A stretch of 64,000 bases of DNA. Source: Actinomycetota bacterium (GTDB lineage: Bacteria; Actinomycetota; Actinomycetes; Propionibacteriales; Nocardioidaceae). The stretch is taken from positions 62,001-126,000 of the forward strand of contig WLJH01000003.1 of the NCBI GenBank assembly GCA_009701885.1. Direction: 5' to 3'. Shown piece by piece: positions 16,805 through 25,363 of this stretch. Position 1 is the first letter of the stretch. Every line of letters starts with the position of its first letter. Under the pieces are notes generated by a model that saw only the letters and a program-made list of their open reading frames with translations, did no database searches and was not told the origin of the DNA. The position numbers were made by a program, and so were the translations under genes.

Positions 16805-18262
16805 GTGCGCTTCGTCGTGCTCTTCCTCGCGCTCGCCCTCGCCGCGCTCACCTCGGCGTGCGGCTCCCGGATCGCGCCCGAGCAGGTGCTGTTCGCCCAG
16901 GGCGGTGTGGCCGGCGGCGCCGCGGCCGCCGGCGGCGACCCCCTCGTCCCGGGCGCCGACCCGGGCGGGCTCGGCGGCACCTCGGGCAGCGGCGTCGGCG
17001 GCACCACCTCCACCTCGGGGGGTACGACGGGTGGCGCGGGCAGCACCGGCGCCGGCGGCTCCGCGGGCGGACCCACGGGCGCCGCCGGGGAGGGCGACGC
17101 GACGGGTGGGGCCCGGGCCGGCTCGTGCGACGGCTTCGAGAACCAGACCGGGATCACCGACGACGAGATCGTCCTGGCCAACTCCTCGGACGTCAGCGGC
17201 CCGGTGCCGGGACTCTTCGAGTCCGCGCGGCTCGGCACCGCGGCGTACCTCGCGTTCTTCAACAGCCAGTCCGACATCTGCGGACGCAAGCTGACGATGC
17301 TGGAGCTGGACAGCAAGACCGACTCCGCCGCCGACCAGGCCGCCTACCTCCGGGCCTGCGCCGAGTCCTTCGCCGCGGTCGGGTCGGTCTCGATCTTCGA
17401 CTCCGGCGGCGCGCGGACCACCGAGGAGTGCGGCCTGCCGGACCTGCGGGCCAACATCCTCACCAACGAGCGCTACGACTGCTCGACCTGCTTCGCCGCG
17501 CAGGCCCTGGAGCCCGGTGTCGTCACCGACGCGGCGTACCAGTTCTACGCCGAGCAGGACAAGCAGGCGACGCAGTCCGCGGCCTTCCTCTACCTCAACC
17601 TCGGGGGGTCCCCCGCGCTCGCGCGCAGCTTCGCCGACGCCGCGGAGTCGGCTGGCTTCGGCGTCAAGATCTACAAGGGCATCGAGTCCTCGGAGTTCAA
17701 CTACGCCCCCTTCGTGCAGGAGCTCAAGGACGAGGGCATCACGTTCGTCTCCTTCACCGGCGCCACCCAGCAGGCGGTCCGGCTGGCCGACGCGATGGCC
17801 CAGCAGGGGTACAAGCCGGACCAGTTCGTGGTGACCCAGACCCAGTACGGCCCCGAGTTCGCGGCGCAGGGCGGCGCCAACGTCGACGGTGCGATGGCCC
17901 CGGTCCCGCACCCGGCCTTCACGGGCAACAACCCGCAGGTCGCGCTCTACACGCAGTGGCTGCAACGGGTGAAGCCCGGCGCCTCGCCGACGACCTTCGG
18001 CCTCTTCGCGTGGTCGGCGACCCGGCTCTTCGTCGAGCAGGCCGTGGCCCTCGGCGGCAAGCTGACCCGCGAGAGCCTGATCGAGTCGGTGCGCGGCGTG
18101 CAGAAGTGGACCGCCGACGGCCTGCACTCGGAGATGAACGTCGGCGGCAAGCAGTCCTTCACCTGCTCCACCGTCGTCCAGCTCCAGCGCGGGGAGTGGC
18201 GCCAGATCTCCGGCGACGGCTACGACTGCGGAAAGCTCGTGCGCACCTCGGTCGCACGCTGA
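16805..18262 (+). CDS. Orphan ABC-type substrate-binding lipoprotein (Leu/Ile/Val-like)
   Basis: A 485-residue secreted lipoprotein. A signal peptide ends in the lipobox LTSAC with Cys19 as lipid anchor. A 60-70 residue glycine/threonine/serine-rich tether follows (about 35-105), then a periplasmic-binding fold of the branched-chain amino-acid type starting at GITDDEIVLANSSDVSGPVPG. Several cysteines (YDCSTC, FTCSTV, YDCGK) probably form disulfides outside the cell. Start GTG has GGAGG five bases upstream. No permease or ATPase gene is adjacent, so it may serve a distant importer or act as a sensor or surface protein. Confidence 0.85.
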   Translation: MRFVVLFLALALAALTSACGSRIAPEQVLFAQGGVAGGAAAAGGDPLVPGADPGGLGGTSGSGVGGTTSTSGGTTGGAGSTGAGGSAGGPTGAAGEGDATGGARAGSCDGFENQTGITDDEIVLANSSDVSGPVPGLFESARLGTAAYLAFFNSQSDICGRKLTMLELDSKTDSAADQAAYLRACAESFAAVGSVSIFDSGGARTTEECGLPDLRANILTNERYDCSTCFAAQALEPGVVTDAAYQFYAEQDKQATQSAAFLYLNLGGSPALARSFADAAESAGFGVKIYKGIESSEFNYAPFVQELKDEGITFVSFTGATQQAVRLADAMAQQGYKPDQFVVTQTQYGPEFAAQGGANVDGAMAPVPHPAFTGNNPQVALYTQWLQRVKPGASPTTFGLFAWSATRLFVEQAVALGGKLTRESLIESVRGVQKWTADGLHSEMNVGGKQSFTCSTVVQLQRGEWRQISGDGYDCGKLVRTSVAR

Positions 18263-18302
18263 CCCGACACCGAGGACCGGTGCGTCGGAGCGGCGAGGTG
18301 GC

Positions 18303-19409
18303 TCAGGCGACCAGGTCGTCCCAGCCCGCGGCGAGGTAGTCGAGGAACCGCTCACCCACCGACTCCGCGCGCAGCTCCTCGCGGGTGACCGGCCGCTCGC
18401 GCACCCGGAAGGCCGGGTCGGCCAGCGCCCTGGCGGCGAAGTCGTGGTGCAGGATCGCGCCGACCCCGACGGTCACGAAGTCCGCTCCCTGCTCCAGGCA
18501 CCACCGGGCGTCCTCGGTCGACACGACCCCGCCGGCGACCCCGAGCCGGGTCGTGCCGCGCGGCAGGTCGGTGAAGTGCTCGACGAGCAGCCCGTCCGCC
18601 CCGCCCCGCGGGCGCATCCGCACGTCCCACAGCGACAGGTCGAGGTGGTCCAGCAGCCCCGAGGCCAGGAAGGTCCGGGTCGTTTCGACGCCCTCCTCGA
18701 GCGGGATGCCGAAGCCCTCGGGGGTCAGCCGCAGGCCGAGCTGGAAGTCCGGCCCGGTCGCCGCACGCACGCCCTCCAGCACCTCGGTGAGGGCTCGCTG
18801 CCGGTCGGCCAGCGACCCGCCGTACCCGTCGGTGCGGTGGTTGTGCCGGCCGTCGAGGAACTGGCCCAGCAGGTAGCCGTGCGCCCCGTGCAGCTGCACC
18901 CCGTCGAAGCCGGCGCGCTCGGCGAGCACGGCCGCGGCCACGAAGTCATCGACCATCCGGTGCACCTCGTCGGTCGTCATCGCGACCGCGTCCTTCTCCG
19001 GAGCGTCCCAGGGGCACTGGTTGGGCCCGCCGTGCAGCGCGGCGTCGGCCCGCTGGCCGCCGTGGTGCAGCTGCACCGAGGAGGTCGCCCCGCTCGCGCG
19101 CAGCGCCTCGGCGAGCCGGGCCAGGCCGGGCAGGTGCGCCTCGGAGGCGATCCCGAGCTGGCCGCCCCACGCCTGCCCGGCCGGGGCGACGTACGCCGCC
19201 GCGGTCATCACCAGGCCGAAGCCGCCGCGCCCGCGCGCGGCCAGCCACTCGTGCTCGTCGTCGGTGAGCGTGCCGTCGGGGTTGCTCTGGGTGTTGGTCA
19301 GCGGGGCCAGCGCGAAGCGGTTGCGCCAGGTCGGGCCGTGCTCGAGGGGTAGGGCGTCCGCCAGGGACCGGGCGATGGGCGCGTTGCTCGACGTGGTCAC
19401 GGGCCTCAT
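18303..19409 (-). CDS. Old Yellow Enzyme-type NADH:flavin oxidoreductase
   Basis: A 368-residue FMN-dependent TIM-barrel enzyme. The conserved QLHHGGQR, FDGVQLHGAHGYLLGQFL and DGYGGSLADRQR segments mark the OYE family, which reduces activated alkenes or related substrates with NAD(P)H. The C-terminal phosphate-binding part is FVTVGVGAI. ATG 19409 or GTG 19400 could both be the start. It is divergent from the glycosyltransferase cassette, with which it probably has no functional tie. Confidence 0.9.
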   Translation of the reverse strand: MRPVTTSSNAPIARSLADALPLEHGPTWRNRFALAPLTNTQSNPDGTLTDDEHEWLAARGRGGFGLVMTAAAYVAPAGQAWGGQLGIASEAHLPGLARLAEALRASGATSSVQLHHGGQRADAALHGGPNQCPWDAPEKDAVAMTTDEVHRMVDDFVAAAVLAERAGFDGVQLHGAHGYLLGQFLDGRHNHRTDGYGGSLADRQRALTEVLEGVRAATGPDFQLGLRLTPEGFGIPLEEGVETTRTFLASGLLDHLDLSLWDVRMRPRGGADGLLVEHFTDLPRGTTRLGVAGGVVSTEDARWCLEQGADFVTVGVGAILHHDFAARALADPAFRVRERPVTREELRAESVGERFLDYLAAGWDDLVA

Positions 19410-19469
19410 CCTCGACCACCACCCCAAGAGGCGAGGGCTGCGGGTCCGGCCCCGGGGCACCTCACCCCC

Positions 19470-20648
19470 GTGTCGACGCCCACCCCCGCCGCGCCCCCCG
19501 CGCGCCCCGCGCACCCCGCCACCCCAGCCGCCGTGCTCCGGGTGCCGGAGCCCCGCCGCGCGGCCGAGCCGCTCCGGGTCGCCTCGGTGCCAGCCGGCCA
19601 CGTCTACGTCCGCCACCTCTCGCGGGAGGTCGGCCCGGCCCCCCACCGCCTGCCCGACCCCGAGCCGCCGGGCGTGAACCGGTACGCCGGCGCGGAGTGG
19701 TGGCCCCCGGTGATGCTCGACCCAGCGTGGGTCCGGGACGCCGACATCGACCTCATGCACGTGCACTTCGGCTTCGACGGTTGCGAGCCCGAGACCCTGC
19801 GCGAGGTGGCGCGGACGCTCCGCGGGCGCGGCATCCCCCTCGTGCTCACCGTCCACGACCTGCGCAACCCCCACCACGAGGACCGGTCGGTCCACGACGC
19901 GCAGCTCGACGTGCTCGTCCCGGCCGCCGACGCGCTGCTCACCCTCACCCCGGGGGCGGCGGCCGAGGTCCGCCGCCGCTGGGGTCGCGAGGCGACCGTG
20001 GTGCCGCACCCGCACGTGGTCCCGTTCCGCACGATGGCGGTGGCCCAGGACTGCCGGGGCCGTCGCCGGGTCGGGGCCGTGCGCGTCGGCCTGCACGTGA
20101 AGAGCCTGCGCGCGTCCATGGACCCCGGCGCCGTGCTGCCCGTGCTCGCCCGCACGGTGGCGGAGCTGCCGGGTGCGGTGCTGCAGGTCAACGGGCACCG
20201 CGAGCTGCTCGAGCCCGACGGCGCCCACCACGACGCCGACCTGGCGGCGCTGCTGCGGGCCGAGCAGGCGGCGGGCCGGATCGACCTGCGGGTGCACGAC
20301 TTCCTCGGCGACGACGCGTTCTTCGCCTACCTCGGTTCGCTCGACGTCTCGGTGCTGCCCTATCGCTTCGGCACCCACTCCGGCTGGCTGGAGGCCTGCC
20401 GCGACCTCGGGACCACCGTCGTCGCGCCCACCTGCGGCTACTTCGCCGAGCAGGGTCCGGTGCTCACCTACGGCCACGACGAGCACGGCCTGGACGCCGA
20501 CTCCCTGGCCGACGCCGTGCGCACCGCCGTCCTCGAGCGGCCGGCACTGGGCGCCACCATCGACGAGCGCCGGGCCCAGCGCGCCCTGGTCGCCGACGTG
20601 CACGACGAGGTGTACGCCGCCGCCGTCTCCGCCCGACGGGTCGGCTGA
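19470..20648 (+). CDS. Glycosyltransferase, first of cassette
   Basis: A 392-residue protein with a GT-B-like layout: an N-terminal Rossmann part with DLMHVHFGFDG and VLTVHDLRNPHH, and a C-terminal half in which LGSLDVSVLPYRFGTHSGWLEACRDLGTTVVAP resembles the donor-binding region. A proline/alanine-rich N-terminus of about 35 residues precedes the fold. Start GTG; no clear ribosome-binding site. It is the promoter-proximal gene of four glycosyltransferases at 19.5-23.5 kb. The acceptor and sugar are unknown. Confidence 0.8.
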   Translation: MSTPTPAAPPARPAHPATPAAVLRVPEPRRAAEPLRVASVPAGHVYVRHLSREVGPAPHRLPDPEPPGVNRYAGAEWWPPVMLDPAWVRDADIDLMHVHFGFDGCEPETLREVARTLRGRGIPLVLTVHDLRNPHHEDRSVHDAQLDVLVPAADALLTLTPGAAAEVRRRWGREATVVPHPHVVPFRTMAVAQDCRGRRRVGAVRVGLHVKSLRASMDPGAVLPVLARTVAELPGAVLQVNGHRELLEPDGAHHDADLAALLRAEQAAGRIDLRVHDFLGDDAFFAYLGSLDVSVLPYRFGTHSGWLEACRDLGTTVVAPTCGYFAEQGPVLTYGHDEHGLDADSLADAVRTAVLERPALGATIDERRAQRALVADVHDEVYAAAVSARRVG

Positions 20649-20653
20649 GGCCG

Positions 20654-21718
20654 GTGCGCGTCTGCCTGGTCGCCTCGAGCCGCTACCCGGTCCGCGAGCC
20701 CTTCGCCGGCGGGCTGGAGTCGCTGACCCACCACCTCGCCCGGCTGCTCGCCGCGCGCGGTCACGACGTGACGCTGTTCGCGGCCGGCTGCGACCCGCAC
20801 CTGCCGGTCCGGCACCTGCGACCGGACCCCTTCGTGCCGACACCCACGTCGATGCGGGACGTCAACGCTCCGTCGCTGGAGTGGATGACCGAGCACCACG
20901 CCTACCTCGACCTGATGCTGGGACTGGCCCGCGATGGCGCCGAGCAGTTCGACGTCGTGCACAACCACAGCCTCCACCACCTGCCGGTCGCCATGGCCGG
21001 CGCCGTGCCGGTCCCTGTCCTGACCACCCTCCACACGCCACCGCTGCCCTGGATCGAGTCCGCCGCCGCGGTCGCCCCCGGCGCCTCGTCGTGGACCGCG
21101 GTCAGCCGTGCGACGGCCGAGGCCTGGGCGGGGACGCTCACGGCGACCCCGGTCCTCAACGGGGTCGACGTGGACGCCTGGCGGCCGGGCCCGGGGGGCG
21201 GCCCGGTCGTCTGGACCGGCCGGCTGGTCCCGGAGAAGGCGCCGCACCTCGCCGTCGACGCCGCGCGGGCCGCCGGGCGGGAGATCGTGCTGGCCGGACC
21301 GGTGCAGGACGCGGCGTACGTCGCCGAGGAGCTGGCCCCCCGGCTCGGTGCCGACGCCCGGCTGCTCGGGCACCTCGACCACGCCTCGCTCGCGCGGCTG
21401 CTCGCCCGGGCCAGCGTGGCGCTGGTGACGCCGGTGTGGGAGGAGCCCTACGGCCTGGTCGCGGCCGAGGCGATGGCGTGCGGCACGCCGGTCGCGGCGT
21501 TCGACCGGGGCGCACTGCGGGAGGTCGTCGTGCCCGGCACCGGGGCGCTCGCGCCCGCCGACGACGTCGCAGCACTGGCCGAGGCGATCGAGGTCGCGGC
21601 TCGCTGCGACCGCGGCGAGGTACGCGCCCACGCCGAGCGGTCGCTGTCCGCCGAGCGGATGGTGAGGGAGTACGAGGCGGTCTACGCCGGTCTGGTCCCG
21701 CAGGAGCACGCCGCGTGA
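20654..21718 (+). CDS. Glycosyltransferase family 4
   Basis: A 354-residue GT-B enzyme. N-terminal acceptor half contains PFAGGLESLTHHLARLLAARGHDV; the C-terminal half has GRLVPEKAPHLAVDAA and the donor-binding EEPYGLVAAEAMACGTPVAAF with the E-x7-E pattern typical of family 4. It starts with GTG five bases after the previous stop and ends overlapping the next start (GTGA). Cytoplasmic or membrane-associated retaining transferase; substrate unknown. Confidence 0.9.
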   Translation: MRVCLVASSRYPVREPFAGGLESLTHHLARLLAARGHDVTLFAAGCDPHLPVRHLRPDPFVPTPTSMRDVNAPSLEWMTEHHAYLDLMLGLARDGAEQFDVVHNHSLHHLPVAMAGAVPVPVLTTLHTPPLPWIESAAAVAPGASSWTAVSRATAEAWAGTLTATPVLNGVDVDAWRPGPGGGPVVWTGRLVPEKAPHLAVDAARAAGREIVLAGPVQDAAYVAEELAPRLGADARLLGHLDHASLARLLARASVALVTPVWEEPYGLVAAEAMACGTPVAAFDRGALREVVVPGTGALAPADDVAALAEAIEVAARCDRGEVRAHAERSLSAERMVREYEAVYAGLVPQEHAA

Positions 21719-22713
21719 GCCGGACCGGCGGCCTGGGTTGGTACGTGCACCACCACGGCCGTGGCCACCTGCACCGTGCCCTCGCGGTCGCCCGGGAGCT
21801 GGAGGAACCCGTGACCGGGCTGTCCTCGTTGCCGCGTCCCGAGGGCTGGGCGGGGGACTGGGTGCACCTCGCACCCGACGACCCGCCGTCGACCGTCGGG
21901 GACCCGACGGCAGGGGGGAGGCTGCACTGGGTGCCGCCGCACCACCCCGGCCTCTCGCGGCGCTCCCACCAGCTCTCCACGTGGTTGGACGCGGCCCGGC
22001 CGCGCGCGGTGGTCGTGGACGTCTCGGTCGAGGTGACCCTCCTGGTGCGCCTGCACGGCGTGCCCGTCGTCGGGGTCGTGCTGCCCGGCCGGCGCGACGA
22101 CGCCGCGCACCGGTTGGCGCTCGACGTCTCCGACGTCCTGGTCGGCGCCTGGCCGGAGGAGGCGACCGTCGCGATGCTGCCGGGCCTGCCCACGGAGGTC
22201 CACGAGCGCGTCCACGCGGTCGGCGCGCTCTCGCGGCACCCCGTCGCACAGCGTTCCCCGCACGCCCGGACCGTCACGTTCCTCGGCGGTGCCGGTGGCC
22301 ACGACCTGGCCCCCGAGGCCCTCGAGGACCTCCTGTCCCGCGCCCGCGCCTCCACCCCGACGTGGAGCTGGGAGGTCGCCGGACCCGGCCGCTGGCACGA
22401 CGACGTCGCCGGGCTGCTCGAGCGCTCCTCGGTGGTGGTCACCCACGCCGGGCAGAACGCTCTCGCCGAGGTCGCCGCCGCCCGCCGCCCCGCCGTGGTG
22501 GTGCCGCAGTCGCGCCCGCACGAGGAGCAGGTGACCTCGGCAGCAGCCCTCGCCGCGGGCGGCTGGCCGGTCACGGTGCTGCCCGCGCTGCCCGACGCCG
22601 GCTGGCCGGACCTGCTCGAGCGCACCGCCGGTCGGGACGGCGGGCGATGGAGCAGCTGGGTCGACGGCGGTGCCGCCGGCCGGTTCGCGGCCCTGCTGCG
22701 GGACGTCCGGTGA
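21715..22713 (+). CDS. MurG-like (GT28-type) glycosyltransferase
   Basis: A 332-residue protein. The N-terminal YVHHHGRGHLHRA resembles the glycine/histidine loop of MurG-type transferases. The C-terminal VVVTHAGQNALAEVAAARRPAVVVP followed by HEEQ is the usual nucleotide-sugar-binding segment. The GTG start overlaps the previous stop, and its own stop overlaps the next start. This shows a translationally coupled cassette. Substrate unknown. Confidence 0.85.
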   Translation: MSRTGGLGWYVHHHGRGHLHRALAVARELEEPVTGLSSLPRPEGWAGDWVHLAPDDPPSTVGDPTAGGRLHWVPPHHPGLSRRSHQLSTWLDAARPRAVVVDVSVEVTLLVRLHGVPVVGVVLPGRRDDAAHRLALDVSDVLVGAWPEEATVAMLPGLPTEVHERVHAVGALSRHPVAQRSPHARTVTFLGGAGGHDLAPEALEDLLSRARASTPTWSWEVAGPGRWHDDVAGLLERSSVVVTHAGQNALAEVAAARRPAVVVPQSRPHEEQVTSAAALAAGGWPVTVLPALPDAGWPDLLERTAGRDGGRWSSWVDGGAAGRFAALLRDVR

Positions 22714-23549
22714 GCAGCCCGTCCCGGGTCGCCGTCGTCACGACGGCCCACGGTCGTCACGAGCACCTGCGTCGCCAGCGGCGCTCGCTCGTCGCCGGCG
22801 TACGTCTGCCCGACCTGCACGTGGTGGTCGCCATGGACGACCCCGACCTGGCCGAGGTGGTCGCCGAGGAACCGCTGCCGACCCTGGTCGTCGCCGTCGA
22901 CGGCGACGAGCGTGGCCTCCCGCTGGCGCGGGCCCGCAACACCGGCATGGCCCGGGCCGCCGCCGAGGGCTGCGACGTGCTCGTCGGGCTCGACGTCGAC
23001 TGCCTCGCCGGACCGAACCTGGTCACGGGGTACGCCGACGCCGTCCGCTCCGGTCCCCGCGCCGTCTGGTCGGGGCCGGTCACCTACCTGCCTCCCGGGG
23101 TGCTCCCGCTGGACGCTGGAGAGATGGCCGCCCTCGACTCTCCCCACCCGGCGCGCCCCGCCCCCCGGGCGGGCGAGCGGTCGGACCGCGGCGACCCGGA
23201 CCTCTTCTGGTCCCTGTCGTACGCCGTCTCAGCGGCCGCGTGGCGCGAGCTCGGCGGCTACCACGAGGAGTACGTCGGCTACGGCTGCGAGGACACCGAC
23301 CTGGGGCGCACCGTGGTGGCCCGCGGTCTCGGGCTGGGGTGGACCGGCGACGCCCGCGCCTACCACCAGCACCACCCGGTCAGCGACCCGCCGGTCGAGC
23401 ACCTCGGCGCCCTGCTGCGCAACGCCCGGACCTTCCACTGCCGCTGGGGGGAGTGGCCGGCGCGCGGCTGGTTCGAGGCGTTCGAGGCGCTGGGGCTGGT
23501 CCGCCGGGCGGGTGAGGGCTGGGAGGCCGTCACCCGGGCACCGATCTGA
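22710..23549 (+). CDS. Glycosyltransferase family 2
   Basis: A 279-residue GT-A enzyme. The nucleotide-binding N-terminus (VAVVTTAHGR) leads to a DVD metal-binding motif in VLVGLDVDCLAG. A later acidic motif is in YVGYGCEDTDLG, where family 2 members carry the catalytic base. It contains no membrane span. It begins with GTG overlapping the previous stop and closes the four-gene cassette. Confidence 0.88.
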   Translation: MSSPSRVAVVTTAHGRHEHLRRQRRSLVAGVRLPDLHVVVAMDDPDLAEVVAEEPLPTLVVAVDGDERGLPLARARNTGMARAAAEGCDVLVGLDVDCLAGPNLVTGYADAVRSGPRAVWSGPVTYLPPGVLPLDAGEMAALDSPHPARPAPRAGERSDRGDPDLFWSLSYAVSAAAWRELGGYHEEYVGYGCEDTDLGRTVVARGLGLGWTGDARAYHQHHPVSDPPVEHLGALLRNARTFHCRWGEWPARGWFEAFEALGLVRRAGEGWEAVTRAPI

Positions 23550-23595
23550 CCACGAGGACCCGTCCGGGTCACGTCGCGAGAGAGGAACAGAGCCC

Positions 23596-24075
23596 ATGGC
23601 CCACGTCGAGCGCACGCTCACGACCACGACCGACATCCACTCCGTCTGGGACTACCTGACCGACTTCCGCACCAGCGAGGAGTGGGACCCGCCGACGGTC
23701 AGCACCGAGCGCACGTCGGGCGACGGGGGAGTCGGCACGACCTACCACAACGTCTCCTCCTTCCTCGGCTCGCAGAGCGAGGTCGACTACGTCGTGTCCG
23801 CCATCGAGCCGCTGGAGCGCTTCGAGCTCCGCGGCGACGCGGGGAAGTCCCTGGACCTGCACGACACCATCACCTTCGAGCGGCTGCCCGAGGGCGGGAC
23901 CCAGGTGACCTACCGGGCTGAGTTCCGCACCCACGGCGCGGCCAAGCTCGCCGAGCCGCTGCTCCCGCCGGGGCTGAAGATCCTCGGCGACAAGGTGGCG
24001 GCGAGCATGCAGGAGCGGCTCGACGCCCTCGGTGCCGGCGCCACGGCCGCCGACGGCTCCGGGCTCCAGGCGTGA
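23596..24075 (+). CDS. SRPBCC-family (polyketide cyclase/START-like) protein
   Basis: A 159-residue helix-grip protein with the usual N-terminal pattern (TTTTDIHSVWDYLTDFRTSEEWDPPTV). It probably binds a hydrophobic ligand; catalysis is not shown. Its stop overlaps the GTG of the following dehydrogenase gene, so the two are coupled and may share a stress-related role. Confidence 0.85.
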   Translation: MAHVERTLTTTTDIHSVWDYLTDFRTSEEWDPPTVSTERTSGDGGVGTTYHNVSSFLGSQSEVDYVVSAIEPLERFELRGDAGKSLDLHDTITFERLPEGGTQVTYRAEFRTHGAAKLAEPLLPPGLKILGDKVAASMQERLDALGAGATAADGSGLQA

Positions 24076-24923
24076 GCGGGGACGCGCTGCGCCCGCCGCA
24101 GACCCAGGACCCGCCAGGGCTGCAGTCGCGGATGGAGCCCCGGCCCGACTGTGGCGAGACGTCCTACCGCGGCCACGACCGGCTGGCCGGCAAGGTCGCC
24201 CTCGTCACCGGCGGTGACAGCGGCATCGGCCGCGCGGTCGCGATCGCCTACGCCCGCGAGGGCGCCGACGTGCTCGTCTCCTACCTGGACGAGCACGAGG
24301 ACGCCGAGGACGTCGGGCGGTACGTCGAGGCGGCCGGTCGTCGCGTCGTGCTGGCCCCGGGCGACGTGTCCGACCCCGCGCACTGCCGCGAGCTGGTGCG
24401 CCGCTGCGTCGAGGAGCTCGGCGCCCTGGACGTGCTGGTGGTCAACGCGGCGTACCAGATGACCCGCGAGTCCCTCCAGGACGTCCCGGACGACGAGTGG
24501 GACCGCACCATCGGGACGAACCTCTCGGCGATGTTCCACCTCTGCAAGGCCGCCGAGCCGCACCTGCGCCCCGGTTCCTCGGTGATCGGCAGCTCGTCGG
24601 TGAACTCCGACAGCCCCAACCCCACCCTGGCGCCGTACGCCGCCACGAAGGCCGCGATCGCCAACCTCTGCGCGAGCCTGGCCCAGCTGTGGGGCGAGCG
24701 CGGGATCCGGGTCAACAGCGTGGCGCCCGGACCGGTGTGGACGCCGCTGATCCCCTCGACGATGCCGGCCGAGAAGGTCGCCGAGTTCGGCGCGAACACC
24801 CCGCTCGGCCGGGCCGGGGAACCCGTCGAGCTGGCGCCGGTGTACGTCCTGCTCGCCTCCGACGAGGCCAGCTACGTCTCCGGCGCCCGGGTCGCCGTCA
24901 CCGGCGGTCGCCCGGTCCTCTGA
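24072..24923 (+). CDS. YdaD/YghA-like short-chain dehydrogenase
   Basis: A 283-residue NAD(P)-dependent oxidoreductase. Cofactor loop TGGDSGIGRAVA is at about residues 46-57; the active-site Ser and the YAATK tyrosine/lysine pair are present. The about 40-residue N-terminal extension ending MEPRPDCGETSYRGHDRLAGK is typical of the YdaD/YghA group, which includes general stress proteins in Bacillus. Starts with GTG overlapping the SRPBCC stop. A strong hairpin follows. Confidence 0.9.
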   Translation: MSGDALRPPQTQDPPGLQSRMEPRPDCGETSYRGHDRLAGKVALVTGGDSGIGRAVAIAYAREGADVLVSYLDEHEDAEDVGRYVEAAGRRVVLAPGDVSDPAHCRELVRRCVEELGALDVLVVNAAYQMTRESLQDVPDDEWDRTIGTNLSAMFHLCKAAEPHLRPGSSVIGSSSVNSDSPNPTLAPYAATKAAIANLCASLAQLWGERGIRVNSVAPGPVWTPLIPSTMPAEKVAEFGANTPLGRAGEPVELAPVYVLLASDEASYVSGARVAVTGGRPVL

Positions 24924-24936
24924 CGGCGCACGCACC

Positions 24937-24992
24937 GGCACCGGCTGCCCGCGGGGTCGGCTGCGTGAGTTCTCCGGCGGGCTGCCGGTGCC
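24937..24992. terminator. Long hairpin after the dehydrogenase gene
   Basis: Arms 24937-24952 and 24977-24992 match over 16 positions with one mismatch (GGCACCGGC...GCCGGTGCC), with a 24-base loop. It starts 14 bases after the stop codon. No T-tract follows, which is common for high-GC actinobacterial terminators. Confidence 0.6.
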
Positions 24993-25147
24993 AGACGGAC
25001 GGTGCCCACTGGCGGGCGGACCAGACTCGCCCGGACGGGTGTCCAGTCGCGGGCGGCCTCACTCATCGGGGTGGAGCTGCCACAGCCGGGTCCCGGTCAT
25101 CCCTCGGGGTGGGGCTGCCTCGGGCGACCCGGGGCACCTCGTCGGGC

Positions 25148-25363
25148 ATGACCCGCCTGCTGGACCGCCTCGAGCACGCACTCGGGCGCACCTCCCTCCG
25201 CACGAGCGCCGGGCGTCACCGGTGTGACAGCTCGCCCCGCATCGCCGTCGCGCGGCTGATCGCGCCTGCACCTCGCACCACTCCCGATGCCACCACGTCC
25301 GCGCGCCCCGCCGGTTTCACCGACTGCCGCGGGGAGTGGCACGCCTGGGAGGACGCCTCGTGA
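25148..25363 (+). CDS. Possible small protein upstream of the diiron protein gene
   Basis: A 71-codon frame whose TGA overlaps the next GTG (GTGA). The product is arginine-rich at first and ends in GFTDCRGEWHAWEDAS. There is no convincing ribosome-binding site, no membrane segment and no known family. The overlap and the non-shadow position make it possible, but it may only be an upstream open frame. Confidence 0.3.
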   Translation: MTRLLDRLEHALGRTSLRTSAGRHRCDSSPRIAVARLIAPAPRTTPDATTSARPAGFTDCRGEWHAWEDAS

